Source of the DNA: CBDDCX01 sp965226925
GTDB lineage: Bacteria > Gemmatimonadota > Gemmatimonadetes > Longimicrobiales > Gaopeijiaceae
NCBI GenBank assembly: GCA_965226925.1
Contig: CBDDEN010000004.1
Location: 57,966-121,965 of the forward strand
Direction: 5' to 3'
Length of the DNA: 64,000 bases
A program made the translations under genes and the position numbers. Below the pieces are notes generated by a model that saw nothing but the letters and a program-made list of their open reading frames with translations, had not been told where the DNA came from and ran no database searches. Numbering within the stretch: position 1 is the stretch's first letter; each line of letters starts with the position of its first letter. Shown here piece by piece: positions 8,391 through 17,522 of the stretch.

Positions 8391-9401
8391 ATGACACCGG
8401 CCGCATTGCGTCCGATCGAAGAACTGACCCATACGGGACGGCTCCGGCGCTACCGACGCTTCGCGTCAGAGGGGCTGAGCCGCTACGACATCCGAGACGC
8501 TCGGCTCCGTCCGCTCCTTCATGCGGAGAACACCACCTTCCGAGTCGACTCCGCGGACGGGCGATTCCTTTTCCGGATCCACAGTCCGGGACACCGAACG
8601 CTCCAACAGATCCGCTCCGAGCTCGCCTGGCTAACGGAGCTCGGCCGGAGTCGGGATCTCGTTACACCGACTCCAGTGCCGGCTCGCAACGGCGAAGTGG
8701 TGTGCCAGGGAGAAGTCGCCGGCGTCAGAGCGCACTATTTCGTGCTTTTCCGTTGGATCGAGGGCCGTTTCTTCCGTCGCTGGCCCTCGCTCGCCAGACT
8801 CGGGAGCGCGGGTGAGCTTCTCGCCGGGCTGCACGAGCACGCCGTCTCCTTCAAGCCCTCGGCGGAGTTCGACCGCCCCGCTTGGAGCGCCCGGACGCTG
8901 TGCGACGGACCCACCGGATACGATTGGATGAAGGCTCTCGACCAGGAATCGCGTCCCGTCTTTCGGGCCGTCAGGGATCGCCTCCTCGCAGATCTACCAC
9001 CATACGAAGCGTCAGGCGCGGCCAGCCTCATCCACGCGGATTTCCACCACGGCAACTACCTGATCCAACCGTCGGGAGCGGCAGCCATCGATTTCGACGA
9101 CTGCGGTTTTGGGCATCACGCATACGACGTCGCCACCGCCCTCCTCTGGTTTCGACTCCAGGGACGTGGTCCGGAAGCCACGAAGCGGTTCATGCGTGGC
9201 TACGCCTCCGTGCGCAGTGTGCCGGAGGAACTCGAGGCGTCCGTCGACGTGTTCGCCATCGCGAGAATGCTGGTTAAGACGCGTTGGGTATCCACGTTGC
9301 GGGACCACCCCGCCTACGTGGGATGGATGACGACGTTGGTGCCCCGGGCGGCGATGAGACTTCGGCGCTGGTTGGACGGCGCGGATCCGTTCGACCTCTA
9401 G
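8391..9401 (+). CDS. Aminoglycoside phosphotransferase-fold small-molecule kinase (SrkA/homoserine-kinase-like)
   Basis: The 336-residue protein has the APH catalytic signature LIHADFHHGNYLI, followed by AIDFDDCGFG. These are the HxDxxxxN catalytic loop and the metal-binding Asp. An N-terminal ATP-binding beta lobe contains the NTTFRVDSADGRFLFRIHS segment. The layout resembles SrkA/RdoA stress-response kinases and HomA-like kinases, which act on proteins, homoserine or similar small molecules. The substrate cannot be told from sequence. It converges on the NRPS gene with an 80-base gap and is unlikely to share its transcript. Confidence 0.8.
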   Translation: MTPAALRPIEELTHTGRLRRYRRFASEGLSRYDIRDARLRPLLHAENTTFRVDSADGRFLFRIHSPGHRTLQQIRSELAWLTELGRSRDLVTPTPVPARNGEVVCQGEVAGVRAHYFVLFRWIEGRFFRRWPSLARLGSAGELLAGLHEHAVSFKPSAEFDRPAWSARTLCDGPTGYDWMKALDQESRPVFRAVRDRLLADLPPYEASGAASLIHADFHHGNYLIQPSGAAAIDFDDCGFGHHAYDVATALLWFRLQGRGPEATKRFMRGYASVRSVPEELEASVDVFAIARMLVKTRWVSTLRDHPAYVGWMTTLVPRAAMRLRRWLDGADPFDL

Positions 9402-9480
9402 GTCCGCAAGAAGGACCCCTTCACGACGGAGGTCGGTCTCGTGGGGCGACGCCGAGCGTCGGGCCTCGTGATCGGCCGGG

Positions 9481-12400
9481 TTAGCCCGGGACCCCGGTCG
9501 GCTCCAACGCGGCCGACATCCGCTCGGCCAGCACGGATACTTGCGGACTTCGAATCATGGTGACGTGGCTGCCGGGCACCCGTACCACCTCGACGGTCCG
9601 GGTGCTCAGCCCGCTCCACCCCAGATCGGGCGAATCGGCCTCCGTACGCCCCGAAGCACCCCCCCGCTCCTCCGCGCGGAAGAGCACGATCCGCCCGCCG
9701 TACGGCTCGGGCCGGTAGGCTTCCGACATACGGTTGTGCGCGAGCATTCGATCGAGGAAGCCCTGGAAGTCCTCGGTTCGAGTGGTCTCCGGCGCGAGCT
9801 GGAACGCCTTGAAGCTCTCCAAGAACAGCGCCGTACGCTCGCTGGGTGTGCTCGCGCCCAGCCGCTCCGGGGTGAGATCGAGGTCCTGCCCTACTAGGTC
9901 GCCGACCTTGGCCGCAAACTGGGCAAGACGCTCGACCTCCTGGTCCTTGTCCTCGATCGAAACGGTCGGTCGCTCCCCCGGCGCCGTCTGATCCAGAACC
10001 AGCACGGTCGCCGACGTACCCATCTCCACCTCGTAGAGTCGGGCCATCTCGAGCGCGACCAAGGCACCCATCGACCAGCCACCGAACACGGGCACACCGG
10101 AGCGTGGCGCGGCAAGAACAGCCTCGAGGTACCGGGCAGCCAGAGCGGGGATGGTCTCGTCCTGCGAAGCGCCTACCTGTCCGGACGCCTGGAGCGCCCA
10201 GAAGGGCGCGCTCTTCCCGAGCAGCCGTGCGAGCTCGTAGTAGCACAGAACGTTGCCGCCCGCCGGGTGAGCGAAGACCCTCGGAGGCGCCACCCCCTCT
10301 GGTTGGATGACGACGAGCGGGGCCTCCGGCGTTCTCTCGCCACCCATGCGGATCAGATCCGCAAGGCGTCTGACCGTGCCGTGCTCGAACAGGGCCGCGA
10401 GTCGCACTCTGCATCGATACTCCTCGTGGATGGCGGCCATGACCCGCACTGCGAGCAACGAATGTCCGCCCAGAGCGAAGAAGTCGTCGTCGATGCCCAC
10501 CGAGTCCACCTCCAACAGGGTCTCCCACATCTGAGCGAGCCCAAGCTCGATCGTGTCCCGCGGGCCGACGGTCTCCTGCGCCCCTCGCACGCCGGACTCC
10601 TGATCCCGCTCGGACGCGGCGGCCGGAAGGGCCCGATAGTCGATCTTTCCGTTCTCCGTCAACGGGATGTCGGCGACGAACCGAATCTCATGAGGGACCA
10701 TGTACTTCGGTAGGTGCGACGCCAGGTACGTCCGAAGCGCGTCTGCGGACGGGGCGTCCCCCGTAATACATCGGACGTAGGCACCGACGCCACTCGCTCC
10801 GTTGGCCGCGGTGGGCGACACAGCCACGGCCTCGGCCACGCCGGGATGCGCACACAACGTCCGCTCGATCTCACCCAACTCGACCCGATACCCACGAATC
10901 TTGATCTGCCGATCGGTACGACCGAGAAACAGCACCGCGCCGTCATCACGCAGTCGTCCCCGATCTCCCGTCCGATACAGCCGACTGCCAGGTCTGTACG
11001 GATCGGACACGAACCGCTCTTCCGTCAGATCGGGCCGTCCGGCGTAGCCTCGACACACCGTTGCCCCACCCACGTAGATCTCCCCGGGCAGCCCCAGCGG
11101 CACACGCCGCCCATTCCGGGCCAGAATCTCGATCTGCGTTCCCTCGAGGGAGAAGCCGAGAGGAAGGACGTCCACAGCGGTATCGAAGTCCCGGGGCACC
11201 TCGTAGGTCAGCACCCCAACGGTCGTCTCACTCGGCCCGTAGTGGTTCAGAATGCGGAGGTTCGGGGCCAGCTCGCGCACACGGCCGATCAGATCCCCCG
11301 TGGTCTCTTCTCCTCCGACGACGAGAAGCTTCCGGGGCAGCAAGTCGGCCGCCCCGTCGAACGCGAGGAGAACACTCAAGTGGGAAGGCACGATCTTCAA
11401 GCAGTCCGCCGGGTCCTCCCCGAACCGTTCGGAAAGCGCCACGGCGTCGGTCGCCAGCTCTTCGGGCACCACCACCACGCATCCACCATTCAGCAGTGCC
11501 GGGAAAATCATGGTATTGCCGAGGTCGGCGGACAGGGGGGTGACCGTGGCGAAGCGATCGCCGCGCTCCAACCCCATGACTTCCCATATCGCCTGAGCGT
11601 AGGCGACGAGATGCCGGTGCTCCACACACACGCCCTTGGGTTCGCCCGTCGTGCCCGATGTGAACACGACGTACGCCAGACCCTCCTCGTCGCCTGGAAT
11701 CTCGGTCAGGTCGTCATCTCCGTTCTGCCGGAGCTTCGCCGCGTCCGCGTCCAGGTCCACAAGGAGCGACCCTTCAACCGCTTCGGCGAGCGATCGTAGA
11801 CCTTCGTCCGTGAGGAGGACCCGGGCATCCGCCTGCCGCATCGCCGCGGCAAGGCGAGACGACGGCATCGCGGCGTCGAGCGGCACGTAGCCCCCCCCTG
11901 TCTTGAGGGCCGCGAGTGCCCCGACCAGGGATCGCGAGTCGCGCGACAGTAGGAGTGCGATGGGCTCGCCCGGAGCGACGCCGACACGGAAAAGATGACG
12001 AGCCAGGCGATTCGCACGGGAATTCAACCCGGCGTAGGAGAGCTTCCCGTCGGACGCGTCGACCGCGTCGGTCTCGGGAGACCGCCGCACCTGAGCTTGA
12101 AAGAGGTGATGAAAACAGCCACGATGGGCCGTCCGTTCGCCGGTGACACGCACGGGTGTGGCGTCCGCGGACCTGTCACCGTCCCTCTCTAGGCTAAGCC
12201 GGCCGATCGCCAGATCGGGGTCTCCGAGTGCGCTCCGCAAGAGCGCTTCGTATTGGCGCAGCCAACGCCGAACGGTATCCGGGTCGAAGATGTCACGCAC
12301 GTAGTGGAGGGTGAGCGCCAGCTCGTCATCGAGCTCCTCCGTCCAGAGGTTCAGATCGAACTTCGCCGTGCCGTAGTCGATCTTGAGGACCTCGATGGTC

Positions 12401-13626
12401 ATCTCCGGGGCCTCGTAGAGGCTCGGGACGTTCTGATGGACGTGCATGACCTGGAACAGCGGACTCCGGTCCAACGCCCGACGCGGATTCAACTCCGAGA
12501 TGAGCCGCTCGAAGGGCAGCTCCTGATTCCGCAGGGCGTCCTGACAAAGCGCGCCGACGGCCGCCAGGTGGCTCCTGAAGGACTGCCCCGGGTCGATCTC
12601 GCTCCGGAGCACCACGGTGTTGGCGAAGAGGCCCATGACGTCTTGGAAGTCCCGGCGGTTCCGGTTGGCGGTCTGCGTGCCGAGAATGATGACCTCCTGA
12701 TCCGTGTACCGATGCAGCAGGGCCGCCAAACCCGCGTGCAGGAGTTGGAAGAGACTCACCTTCTCCTGTCGGGCGAACTCTCGAAGGCGGAACGCCAACT
12801 CCGATTCGAGACGATGGGTCTCGAGCCCACCCGAATGGCTCATCACGGCGGGACGGCGACGATCCGTCGGAAGAGCCAGCGTGACGTCCCCGGCCAATTG
12901 TCGGGTCCAATACTCCAGCTGTTGACTGGCCTGATGGCCCTTCACCCACTCCCGCTCCCAGTGGACGTAGTCCACGTACTGGCGTTCGGGCGGGGGACCG
13001 AGCGGCTCTTCGGAGCGAGTCAGCGCGGCGTACACCTCGGCGATTTCCGGCGCCAGCCTCGCGTTGGTCCAACCGTCGGAGACGATGTGGTGCGAGGTGA
13101 TCAGAAGGACATATTCCAGCTCATCGAGTTGCAGCACCTTGAAGGCGAGGAGCGGGCCTTCGGCCAGATCGAACGCCCGCCGCCCCTCGGCCAAGGCGCG
13201 ACGTTCGATCTCACGTTCTCGATCCTCGCGGCCCATGGACCGGAGGTCGCACCAGTCGTAGTCCGGGGGGATTTCGTCGTGCACCAGCTGACAAGTCCGG
13301 CCTTCGTGCACATGGAAGGTCGTCCGGAAGATCTCATGACGGCGAGCCACGGCGTGAACGCTTCGGCCCAGGAGGTCCAGGTCCAGCGGGACGGTGGTGC
13401 GAGCCCTCAGCGCTCCCGGGTTGTTGAACGCGTACGATCCGGGCGACAGCTGCGACAGGAACCACATCCGTTCCTGGCCGCTCGAGAGCGGGTACCGCCC
13501 GTCCGAATTCCTCGGCATGCGAGAACGGTCCGCCTCCGACCCCGACGCCTCGTTGAGCTTTCGTACGAGCTGTTGAATTCGCTCCGGCGACAGCGACGCC
13601 AACCGGCGATTCAGGTCGCTACTCAT
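9481..13626 (-). CDS. Non-ribosomal peptide synthetase, C-A-PCP-TE, aspartate-type A domain
   Basis: This is a 1,381-residue termination module. An N-terminal docking-like helix (residues 5-25) is followed by a condensation domain (about 45-480) with the active HHIVSDG at 179-185. The adenylation domain (about 505-1000) has FTSGTTGEPKG at 655-665, NHYGPSE at 794-800 and catalytic Lys994. The PCP phosphopantetheine Ser is 1056 (GGHSL). A type I thioesterase has GGWSMG (Ser1185) and His1354. Hand alignment to GrsA gives the code D701 L702 T705 K744 V769 G771 H795 V803 G804 K994. This differs at one position from the published Asp code DLTKVGHIGK. The start codon overlaps the enoylreductase stop by eight bases. 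The module would add aspartate to an upstream polyketide and release the product. Confidence 0.93.
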   Translation of the reverse strand: MSSDLNRRLASLSPERIQQLVRKLNEASGSEADRSRMPRNSDGRYPLSSGQERMWFLSQLSPGSYAFNNPGALRARTTVPLDLDLLGRSVHAVARRHEIFRTTFHVHEGRTCQLVHDEIPPDYDWCDLRSMGREDREREIERRALAEGRRAFDLAEGPLLAFKVLQLDELEYVLLITSHHIVSDGWTNARLAPEIAEVYAALTRSEEPLGPPPERQYVDYVHWEREWVKGHQASQQLEYWTRQLAGDVTLALPTDRRRPAVMSHSGGLETHRLESELAFRLREFARQEKVSLFQLLHAGLAALLHRYTDQEVIILGTQTANRNRRDFQDVMGLFANTVVLRSEIDPGQSFRSHLAAVGALCQDALRNQELPFERLISELNPRRALDRSPLFQVMHVHQNVPSLYEAPEMTIEVLKIDYGTAKFDLNLWTEELDDELALTLHYVRDIFDPDTVRRWLRQYEALLRSALGDPDLAIGRLSLERDGDRSADATPVRVTGERTAHRGCFHHLFQAQVRRSPETDAVDASDGKLSYAGLNSRANRLARHLFRVGVAPGEPIALLLSRDSRSLVGALAALKTGGGYVPLDAAMPSSRLAAAMRQADARVLLTDEGLRSLAEAVEGSLLVDLDADAAKLRQNGDDDLTEIPGDEEGLAYVVFTSGTTGEPKGVCVEHRHLVAYAQAIWEVMGLERGDRFATVTPLSADLGNTMIFPALLNGGCVVVVPEELATDAVALSERFGEDPADCLKIVPSHLSVLLAFDGAADLLPRKLLVVGGEETTGDLIGRVRELAPNLRILNHYGPSETTVGVLTYEVPRDFDTAVDVLPLGFSLEGTQIEILARNGRRVPLGLPGEIYVGGATVCRGYAGRPDLTEERFVSDPYRPGSRLYRTGDRGRLRDDGAVLFLGRTDRQIKIRGYRVELGEIERTLCAHPGVAEAVAVSPTAANGASGVGAYVRCITGDAPSADALRTYLASHLPKYMVPHEIRFVADIPLTENGKIDYRALPAAASERDQESGVRGAQETVGPRDTIELGLAQMWETLLEVDSVGIDDDFFALGGHSLLAVRVMAAIHEEYRCRVRLAALFEHGTVRRLADLIRMGGERTPEAPLVVIQPEGVAPPRVFAHPAGGNVLCYYELARLLGKSAPFWALQASGQVGASQDETIPALAARYLEAVLAAPRSGVPVFGGWSMGALVALEMARLYEVEMGTSATVLVLDQTAPGERPTVSIEDKDQEVERLAQFAAKVGDLVGQDLDLTPERLGASTPSERTALFLESFKAFQLAPETTRTEDFQGFLDRMLAHNRMSEAYRPEPYGGRIVLFRAEERGGASGRTEADSPDLGWSGLSTRTVEVVRVPGSHVTMIRSPQVSVLAERMSAALEPTGVPG

Positions 13627-14761
13627 ACAGCAGGACGAGTTTCCCCATGTGCTCGTAACGGGACATGAGCGACAGAGCGTCGCCCACCTGGCTCACGGGA
13701 AAGCTCGTTGTCGGCACCGGTGCGAAGTGCCCCTGTACCATGTGATCCGCGACCTCCAGGAAGAGGTCCTTGAGAAGGCCGGGGCGCCGGAAGAAGAGGG
13801 CCAGGTCCACCACGGTGAAGCTGAGCGCGTTGTTGAACGCCCCGAGCGGAAGGGAGTTGCCCTGGGCGATATCCTGCTTGTCCACGTGCAAGAAGCGGCC
13901 GAAAAGGCCCAGAGCCTCGAGGCCCTTCGCGACCCCTTCCCCGGACAAGGTGTTCAGGATTACGTCGACGCCCTCGCCACCGGTTCGACGCCGCACCGCG
14001 GCCGAGAAGTCGTACGACCGTGAGTCCATGGGCCCCTCGATTCCCTGCGACTCGAGGAACGCCCGCTTCTCGGGCGAGCCCGCCGTCGCGAACACCTCCG
14101 CGCCGACCCATCGGGCGATGTTGAGGGCGGCCTGCCCTAGTCCCCCGGTGGCGGAGTGGACCAGCACGGTCTCCCCCCGCTGCAGGCGGGCCACCCGACA
14201 GAGCGCATAGTAGGCCGTCAAGAAGACCGTGGGGACGCCGGCGGCGGCCTCGAAGTCGAGCGTGTCAGGAATGTGAACCGCCTGGTCGGCCACCAGGTTG
14301 GGGACCGCAAAAAAATGACTGCCCTCCAACGCGGGGCCCTCGGCTGTGAGGGATCCAGCGGACAACGCCATCACACGGTCGCCGGGCCTGAACTCGCTCA
14401 CACCTTCGCCGCACGCCGTCACGACACCCGCGTAGTCGGAACCCATGACCGTCGGCACGCTTGGCGAGGCCGGATACATGCCCATGGCGATCATCAAGTC
14501 TCGAAAGTTGATCGCGACCGCTCGGGCCTCGATCTGAATCTGACCGAGGCCCGGGGCCGACCGAGCCGCTTCCTCGAAGCTCAGCGCACCGAAGTTGCCC
14601 GGAGTCCCCGGTACGCAACGATAGTTATCCCACGACCCCAGATCTGAAGGCGGAGCAGCCGGCGGGGGACCCGCCCGCCCTTCGGTCCCCTCCAATCGCG
14701 AGGCGAGGCGGGCGCGCTGCTCCGGGGTGAGCTTCGCCAGTCGCTCGGAGAGGTCGGACAC
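13619..14761 (-). CDS. Stand-alone polyketide enoylreductase (MDR superfamily)
   Basis: This 380-residue protein matches the ER domain of type I polyketide synthases. The GroES-like part contains AINFRDLMIAMGMYP and GSDYAGVV, and the NADPH-binding motif is HSATGGLGQAALNIA. An N-terminal helix (LSERLAKLTPEQRARLASRL) resembles PKS/NRPS docking or linker segments. It would reduce an enoyl thioester on the carrier protein in the inner complex. It starts with GTG two bases after the PKS stop and overlaps the NRPS start, so all three are co-translated. An ER on its own polypeptide between PKS and NRPS is less common than an embedded ER domain. Confidence 0.88.
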   Translation of the reverse strand: MSDLSERLAKLTPEQRARLASRLEGTEGRAGPPPAAPPSDLGSWDNYRCVPGTPGNFGALSFEEAARSAPGLGQIQIEARAVAINFRDLMIAMGMYPASPSVPTVMGSDYAGVVTACGEGVSEFRPGDRVMALSAGSLTAEGPALEGSHFFAVPNLVADQAVHIPDTLDFEAAAGVPTVFLTAYYALCRVARLQRGETVLVHSATGGLGQAALNIARWVGAEVFATAGSPEKRAFLESQGIEGPMDSRSYDFSAAVRRRTGGEGVDVILNTLSGEGVAKGLEALGLFGRFLHVDKQDIAQGNSLPLGAFNNALSFTVVDLALFFRRPGLLKDLFLEVADHMVQGHFAPVPTTSFPVSQVGDALSLMSRYEHMGKLVLLYE

Positions 14762-14762
14762 G

Positions 14763-15659
14763 CTATGCGTCTAGGGTGGCCATGAGCTCTTCCAAGGTCT
14801 CCTCACTCGCCATGGAAACGAGCAACTCTGTCACGGTCTCGGCGACCCCGCGTATCGTGGGATTCCGGAAGAAAGCATCGACGGGCAGATCTACGTCGAA
14901 GGTGTCTGCCGTGTTGGCCACCGTCTGGACCGCAAGCAGGGAATTGCCACCCAACTCGGTGAAGTTGTCGTTGATCCCGATTTCTCGTATGCCGAGGATC
15001 CCTTGCCAGACCTCGGCCACGGCCTCTTCGATCGCGTTGGTCGGAGCCTCATAGGGGGTCGAGAGGGAAGGTCGTGCGTACGACGTGGCGCGTACGTCTT
15101 CGCTCTCCTCCGTCCTGGCCTTCTTCGCCTCGGGCGTTTCGTTCTCTTCCTCGATCAGACCGTCCAGGTCGCGCGTGCTGACGACCAGCTTGGGCACGAA
15201 CGGGGCGGCCATGATCCGGCAGAAAGCGTCCCAACCCTCCTCGGGCAAGATGTCGGTACTCTCTTCGTCCTCGGCACTCGGCGTGCCGGGGGGCCGGCCG
15301 TTCACGCTTTCGGGCCTCGCTCCTCCCTCCTGAACACGTCGGAGGGTATAACCCTCGATGTAGGCCAGCTCACGGCCGTCCGGATCCATGAGCGTGACGT
15401 CGAACGAGACCGTCTCGCCGGGAAAGTCACGGAGCTGGATGTGGCTGATAAGCGTCGGTGTAAAGGGACCGCTGAGACGCACCCGGTCATACCCTCCGGG
15501 CAGGTAAGGCGCCTGGACAACGCGCCACACGGCCGCCGCGAGAGCCACGTCGAGCATCCCGGGTGAAATACCCACTCGTCCAGGTCCTGTCGAAACTCGT
15601 CGGGAAGCTCCAGGTGGGCCAGCCACTTGAGGTGCCCCCAGTTGCGGTACCACTTCCTA
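14763..15659 (-). pseudogene. Polyketide synthase C-terminal remnant (DH end, KR tail, ACP), frameshifted and cut by an IS
   Basis: Reading from the IS boundary, the frame encodes KWYRNWGHLKWLAHLELPDE and continues to EWVFHPG. It then needs one extra G near 15558-15563 to continue as MLDVALAAAVW. Together these form the second half of a DH domain with the HPxxxD motif. Next comes a KR-type tail (AAPFVPKLVVSTRDL) and an acyl carrier protein with GGNSL, the phosphopantetheine serine. Everything upstream (KS, AT, most of KR) is absent: IS3 DNA follows directly, and unrelated toxin-antitoxin genes lie beyond it. The region after 15557 is still open and could only make an ACP-containing fragment if an internal start is used. 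Confidence 0.85.
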
Positions 15660-16552
15660 TGTTAGACCCCGAGCCATCGGTGGTCCCTGGAGTTGGGGCA
15701 TCCTGAGGAACCAGGGCGATGGTTTTATCGTCTCTGGGGCGGGGGGTAGTCCGCCGTGGGCACGATGGGGTCGGACGGTATTGTACAGCCGCCTCCACTG
15801 CTCGACGAGTACCGTTGCCTCGGGCAGTGTGTAGAAGATCTCTCCGTTCAAGAACTCGTCTCTCAGTTTGCCGTTGAAGCTCTCGTTGTAGCCGTTCTCC
15901 CACGGACTGCCCGGCGCGATGTAGAGGGTCTGGACCCGCAGCCTGGCCAGCCATCTCCGCACCAGTTTCGCCGTGAACTCTGGCCCGTTGTCCGAGCGCA
16001 GATGCTCGGGCGGACCGTGCCGAGCGAAGAGATCGGTGAGCACCTCGAGAACGTCGTGAGCTCGAGTCTTTCGACCGACCTTGATCGCCAGACACTGCCG
16101 CGTGTACTCGTCGAGCACGGTCAGAAGCTTCAGCGCACGGCCGTCATGGGTCCTCGTGCTTACGAAGTCGTAGGACCACACGTGATTCTTGTGCAGTGGC
16201 CTGAGCCGGATGCACGAGCCATCGTTGAGCCACAACCGACCCCGTTTCGGTTGCCGTCTGGGCACTTTCAGCCCCTCCTGCCTCCAGATACGCTCCACAC
16301 GCTTGTGGTTCACCTCCCAGCCCTCGATACGCAGCAGGTTCGTGATCTGGCGATACCCGTACCTGCCGAACCGGCTCGCCAACCGTATCACGTCCGTGCG
16401 TAGCGCCTCCTCGTCGCCAGGTAGCTTCTTCACCCGGCGCTGCGTCGAGCGCGGCTGACCCAGTACGTGACACGCGTGACGTTCACTCGCCCCGAGTCGC
16501 TGACGTACATGCATCACGCACCTGCGTCGGCGCTCGGGGCTCAGAAGTTTCC
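15657..16552 (-). CDS. IS3-family transposase OrfB (DDE integrase, IS407-like)
   Basis: The catalytic triad is visible in WSYDFVSTRT, SDNGPEF and ENGYNESFNG. The N-terminal part, RRRRCVMHVRQRLGASERHA and then VLGQPRSTQR, is typical of IS407-type OrfB proteins. The frame is open upstream to 16688, but natural synthesis is expected by -1 frameshifting from orfA at the GGGAAAC heptamer (16547-16553). The stop codon lies at the very end of the element. The gene appears intact. Confidence 0.92.
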
Positions 16553-16897
16553 CTTGGTCGCTTCCTCCAGGATCAGCTTGTCCACCGTCAGGTTCGCCAC
16601 CGCTCGCTTTAGCCGTGCGTTCTCCTTCTCCAGCTCCTTGAAGCGTCGAGCTTGATCCACCTTCATCCCCCCGAACTCCTGCCTCCACCGGTAGTACGTC
16701 TGCTCGCTGATCCCCAACTCCCGGCTCACCATCGCCACCGTTTTGCCGTTCGCCAGACCCACCTCCGCCTCTCTCAATGCCGTGATGATCTGCTCCGGCG
16801 TGTGTCGTCTCCTACTCATTCTGACCTCCTCCCTGATAGCTGCGACCAAAGCCGCATCCTAACATCAACTTCGGTCTCGTTTCAGGGGGTCACGTCA
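15660..16897 (-). mobile_element. IS3-family insertion sequence (IS407-like), about 1.24 kb
   Basis: The element spans orfAB. Its ends are estimated from imperfect inverted termini that share GACCCC close to each tip: TGTTAGACCCCGAG on the left and TGACGTGACCCCCTGA read inward from the right. The exact ends are uncertain by a few bases and no target duplication is evident. The left junction lies inside the PKS gene. The right flank is not PKS, so the insertion was accompanied or followed by loss of adjacent DNA. Confidence 0.85.
16541..16819 (-). CDS. IS3-family transposase OrfA (HTH protein)
   Basis: This is a 92-residue helix-turn-helix protein. It begins MSRRRHTPEQIITALREAE and has the HTH at LGISEQTYYRWR. 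A leucine-zipper-like segment follows (FKELEKENARLKRAVANL). The start at 16819 is preferred over the longer frame because GGAGGAGG lies immediately upstream. The end of the gene carries a G-GGA-AAC slippery sequence that permits the OrfAB fusion transposase. Confidence 0.9.
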   Translation of the reverse strand: MSRRRHTPEQIITALREAEVGLANGKTVAMVSRELGISEQTYYRWRQEFGGMKVDQARRFKELEKENARLKRAVANLTVDKLILEEATKGNF

Positions 16898-17041
16898 GGG
16901 TCGCTGCTTCATGTGAGGATAGCTCTGGGTTTCCGCCTAACGGATTGCGATTCTGCTGCGCGGCTAAGATGGTGACCGCAAGCGGAGCGCGCGCGCGGGG
17001 TGTTACCCGCGACTGCAGCAAAGCGCATCCGGGAGACGGGA

Positions 17042-17260
17042 CTAGGGCACCCGCTCTTTTTTGGTTTTGCGTACCGAGTTGGCGAGGAGGCGGAGAGCCT
17101 CATTCACCGCCTCGGAATCCCCGAAGACCTCGGCAACGTCTGGGTCGAGCACCACGATGTTCGTCCCCTGGGCAAAACGAGATGCGTACTTCCCCCGAAC
17201 GGCGCCGCTGAAGTCGTATTCGTCCCGCATCGCTGTCTCGGGGTCGTTACTTTTGTTCAT
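17042..17260 (-). CDS. BrnA-type antitoxin
   Basis: This is a 72-residue protein starting at MNKSNDPETA. It carries the conserved block DEYDFSGAVRGKYASRF, QGTNIVVLDPDVAEVF and SEAVNEALRLL. This kind is found next to BrnT toxins, and its C-terminal part acts as a ribbon-helix-helix-like DNA-binding and neutralising segment. It overlaps the brnT gene by 14 bases, as is usual for co-translated toxin-antitoxin pairs. A longer open frame upstream (to 17341) overlaps brnT and is not used. Confidence 0.8.
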   Translation of the reverse strand: MNKSNDPETAMRDEYDFSGAVRGKYASRFAQGTNIVVLDPDVAEVFGDSEAVNEALRLLANSVRKTKKERVP

Positions 17261-17522
17261 AGCTTCGGCGTTCGGGCCCTGCGGCCATGCGGGCGCTGAT
17301 GATGCGAATGGAGTCCTCGGCCTCGACATGCGCCACGACAACGAGGCGGTCCTGGAAAGTTAACCCCACAAGGATGAAGCGCGCCTCCCCTTCAGAATGC
17401 TCGGGGTCCGGAATGGTAAGCGACAGTGGGTCGCCGAAGGAGGTCGCAGCCTCCGGGAAGGTCACCCCGTGCTTCTTCGCGTTCGACTCCGCCTTCTCCG
17501 GATCCCAGGAAAACGTCAACAC
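17247..17522 (-). CDS. BrnT family type II toxin
   Basis: This is a 91-residue RelE-fold ribonuclease of the BrnT family. Landmarks are FSWDPEKAESNAKKHGVTFPEA, split over residues 4-25, then RFILVGLTF, IRIISARMA and the terminal ERRSYEQK. Members cleave RNA and are neutralised by BrnA. It lies first in the minus-strand pair and overlaps the antitoxin. The two genes sit between the IS3 element and the tRNA-Arg locus, a common landing place for mobile modules. Confidence 0.88.
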   Translation of the reverse strand: MLTFSWDPEKAESNAKKHGVTFPEAATSFGDPLSLTIPDPEHSEGEARFILVGLTFQDRLVVVAHVEAEDSIRIISARMAAGPERRSYEQK

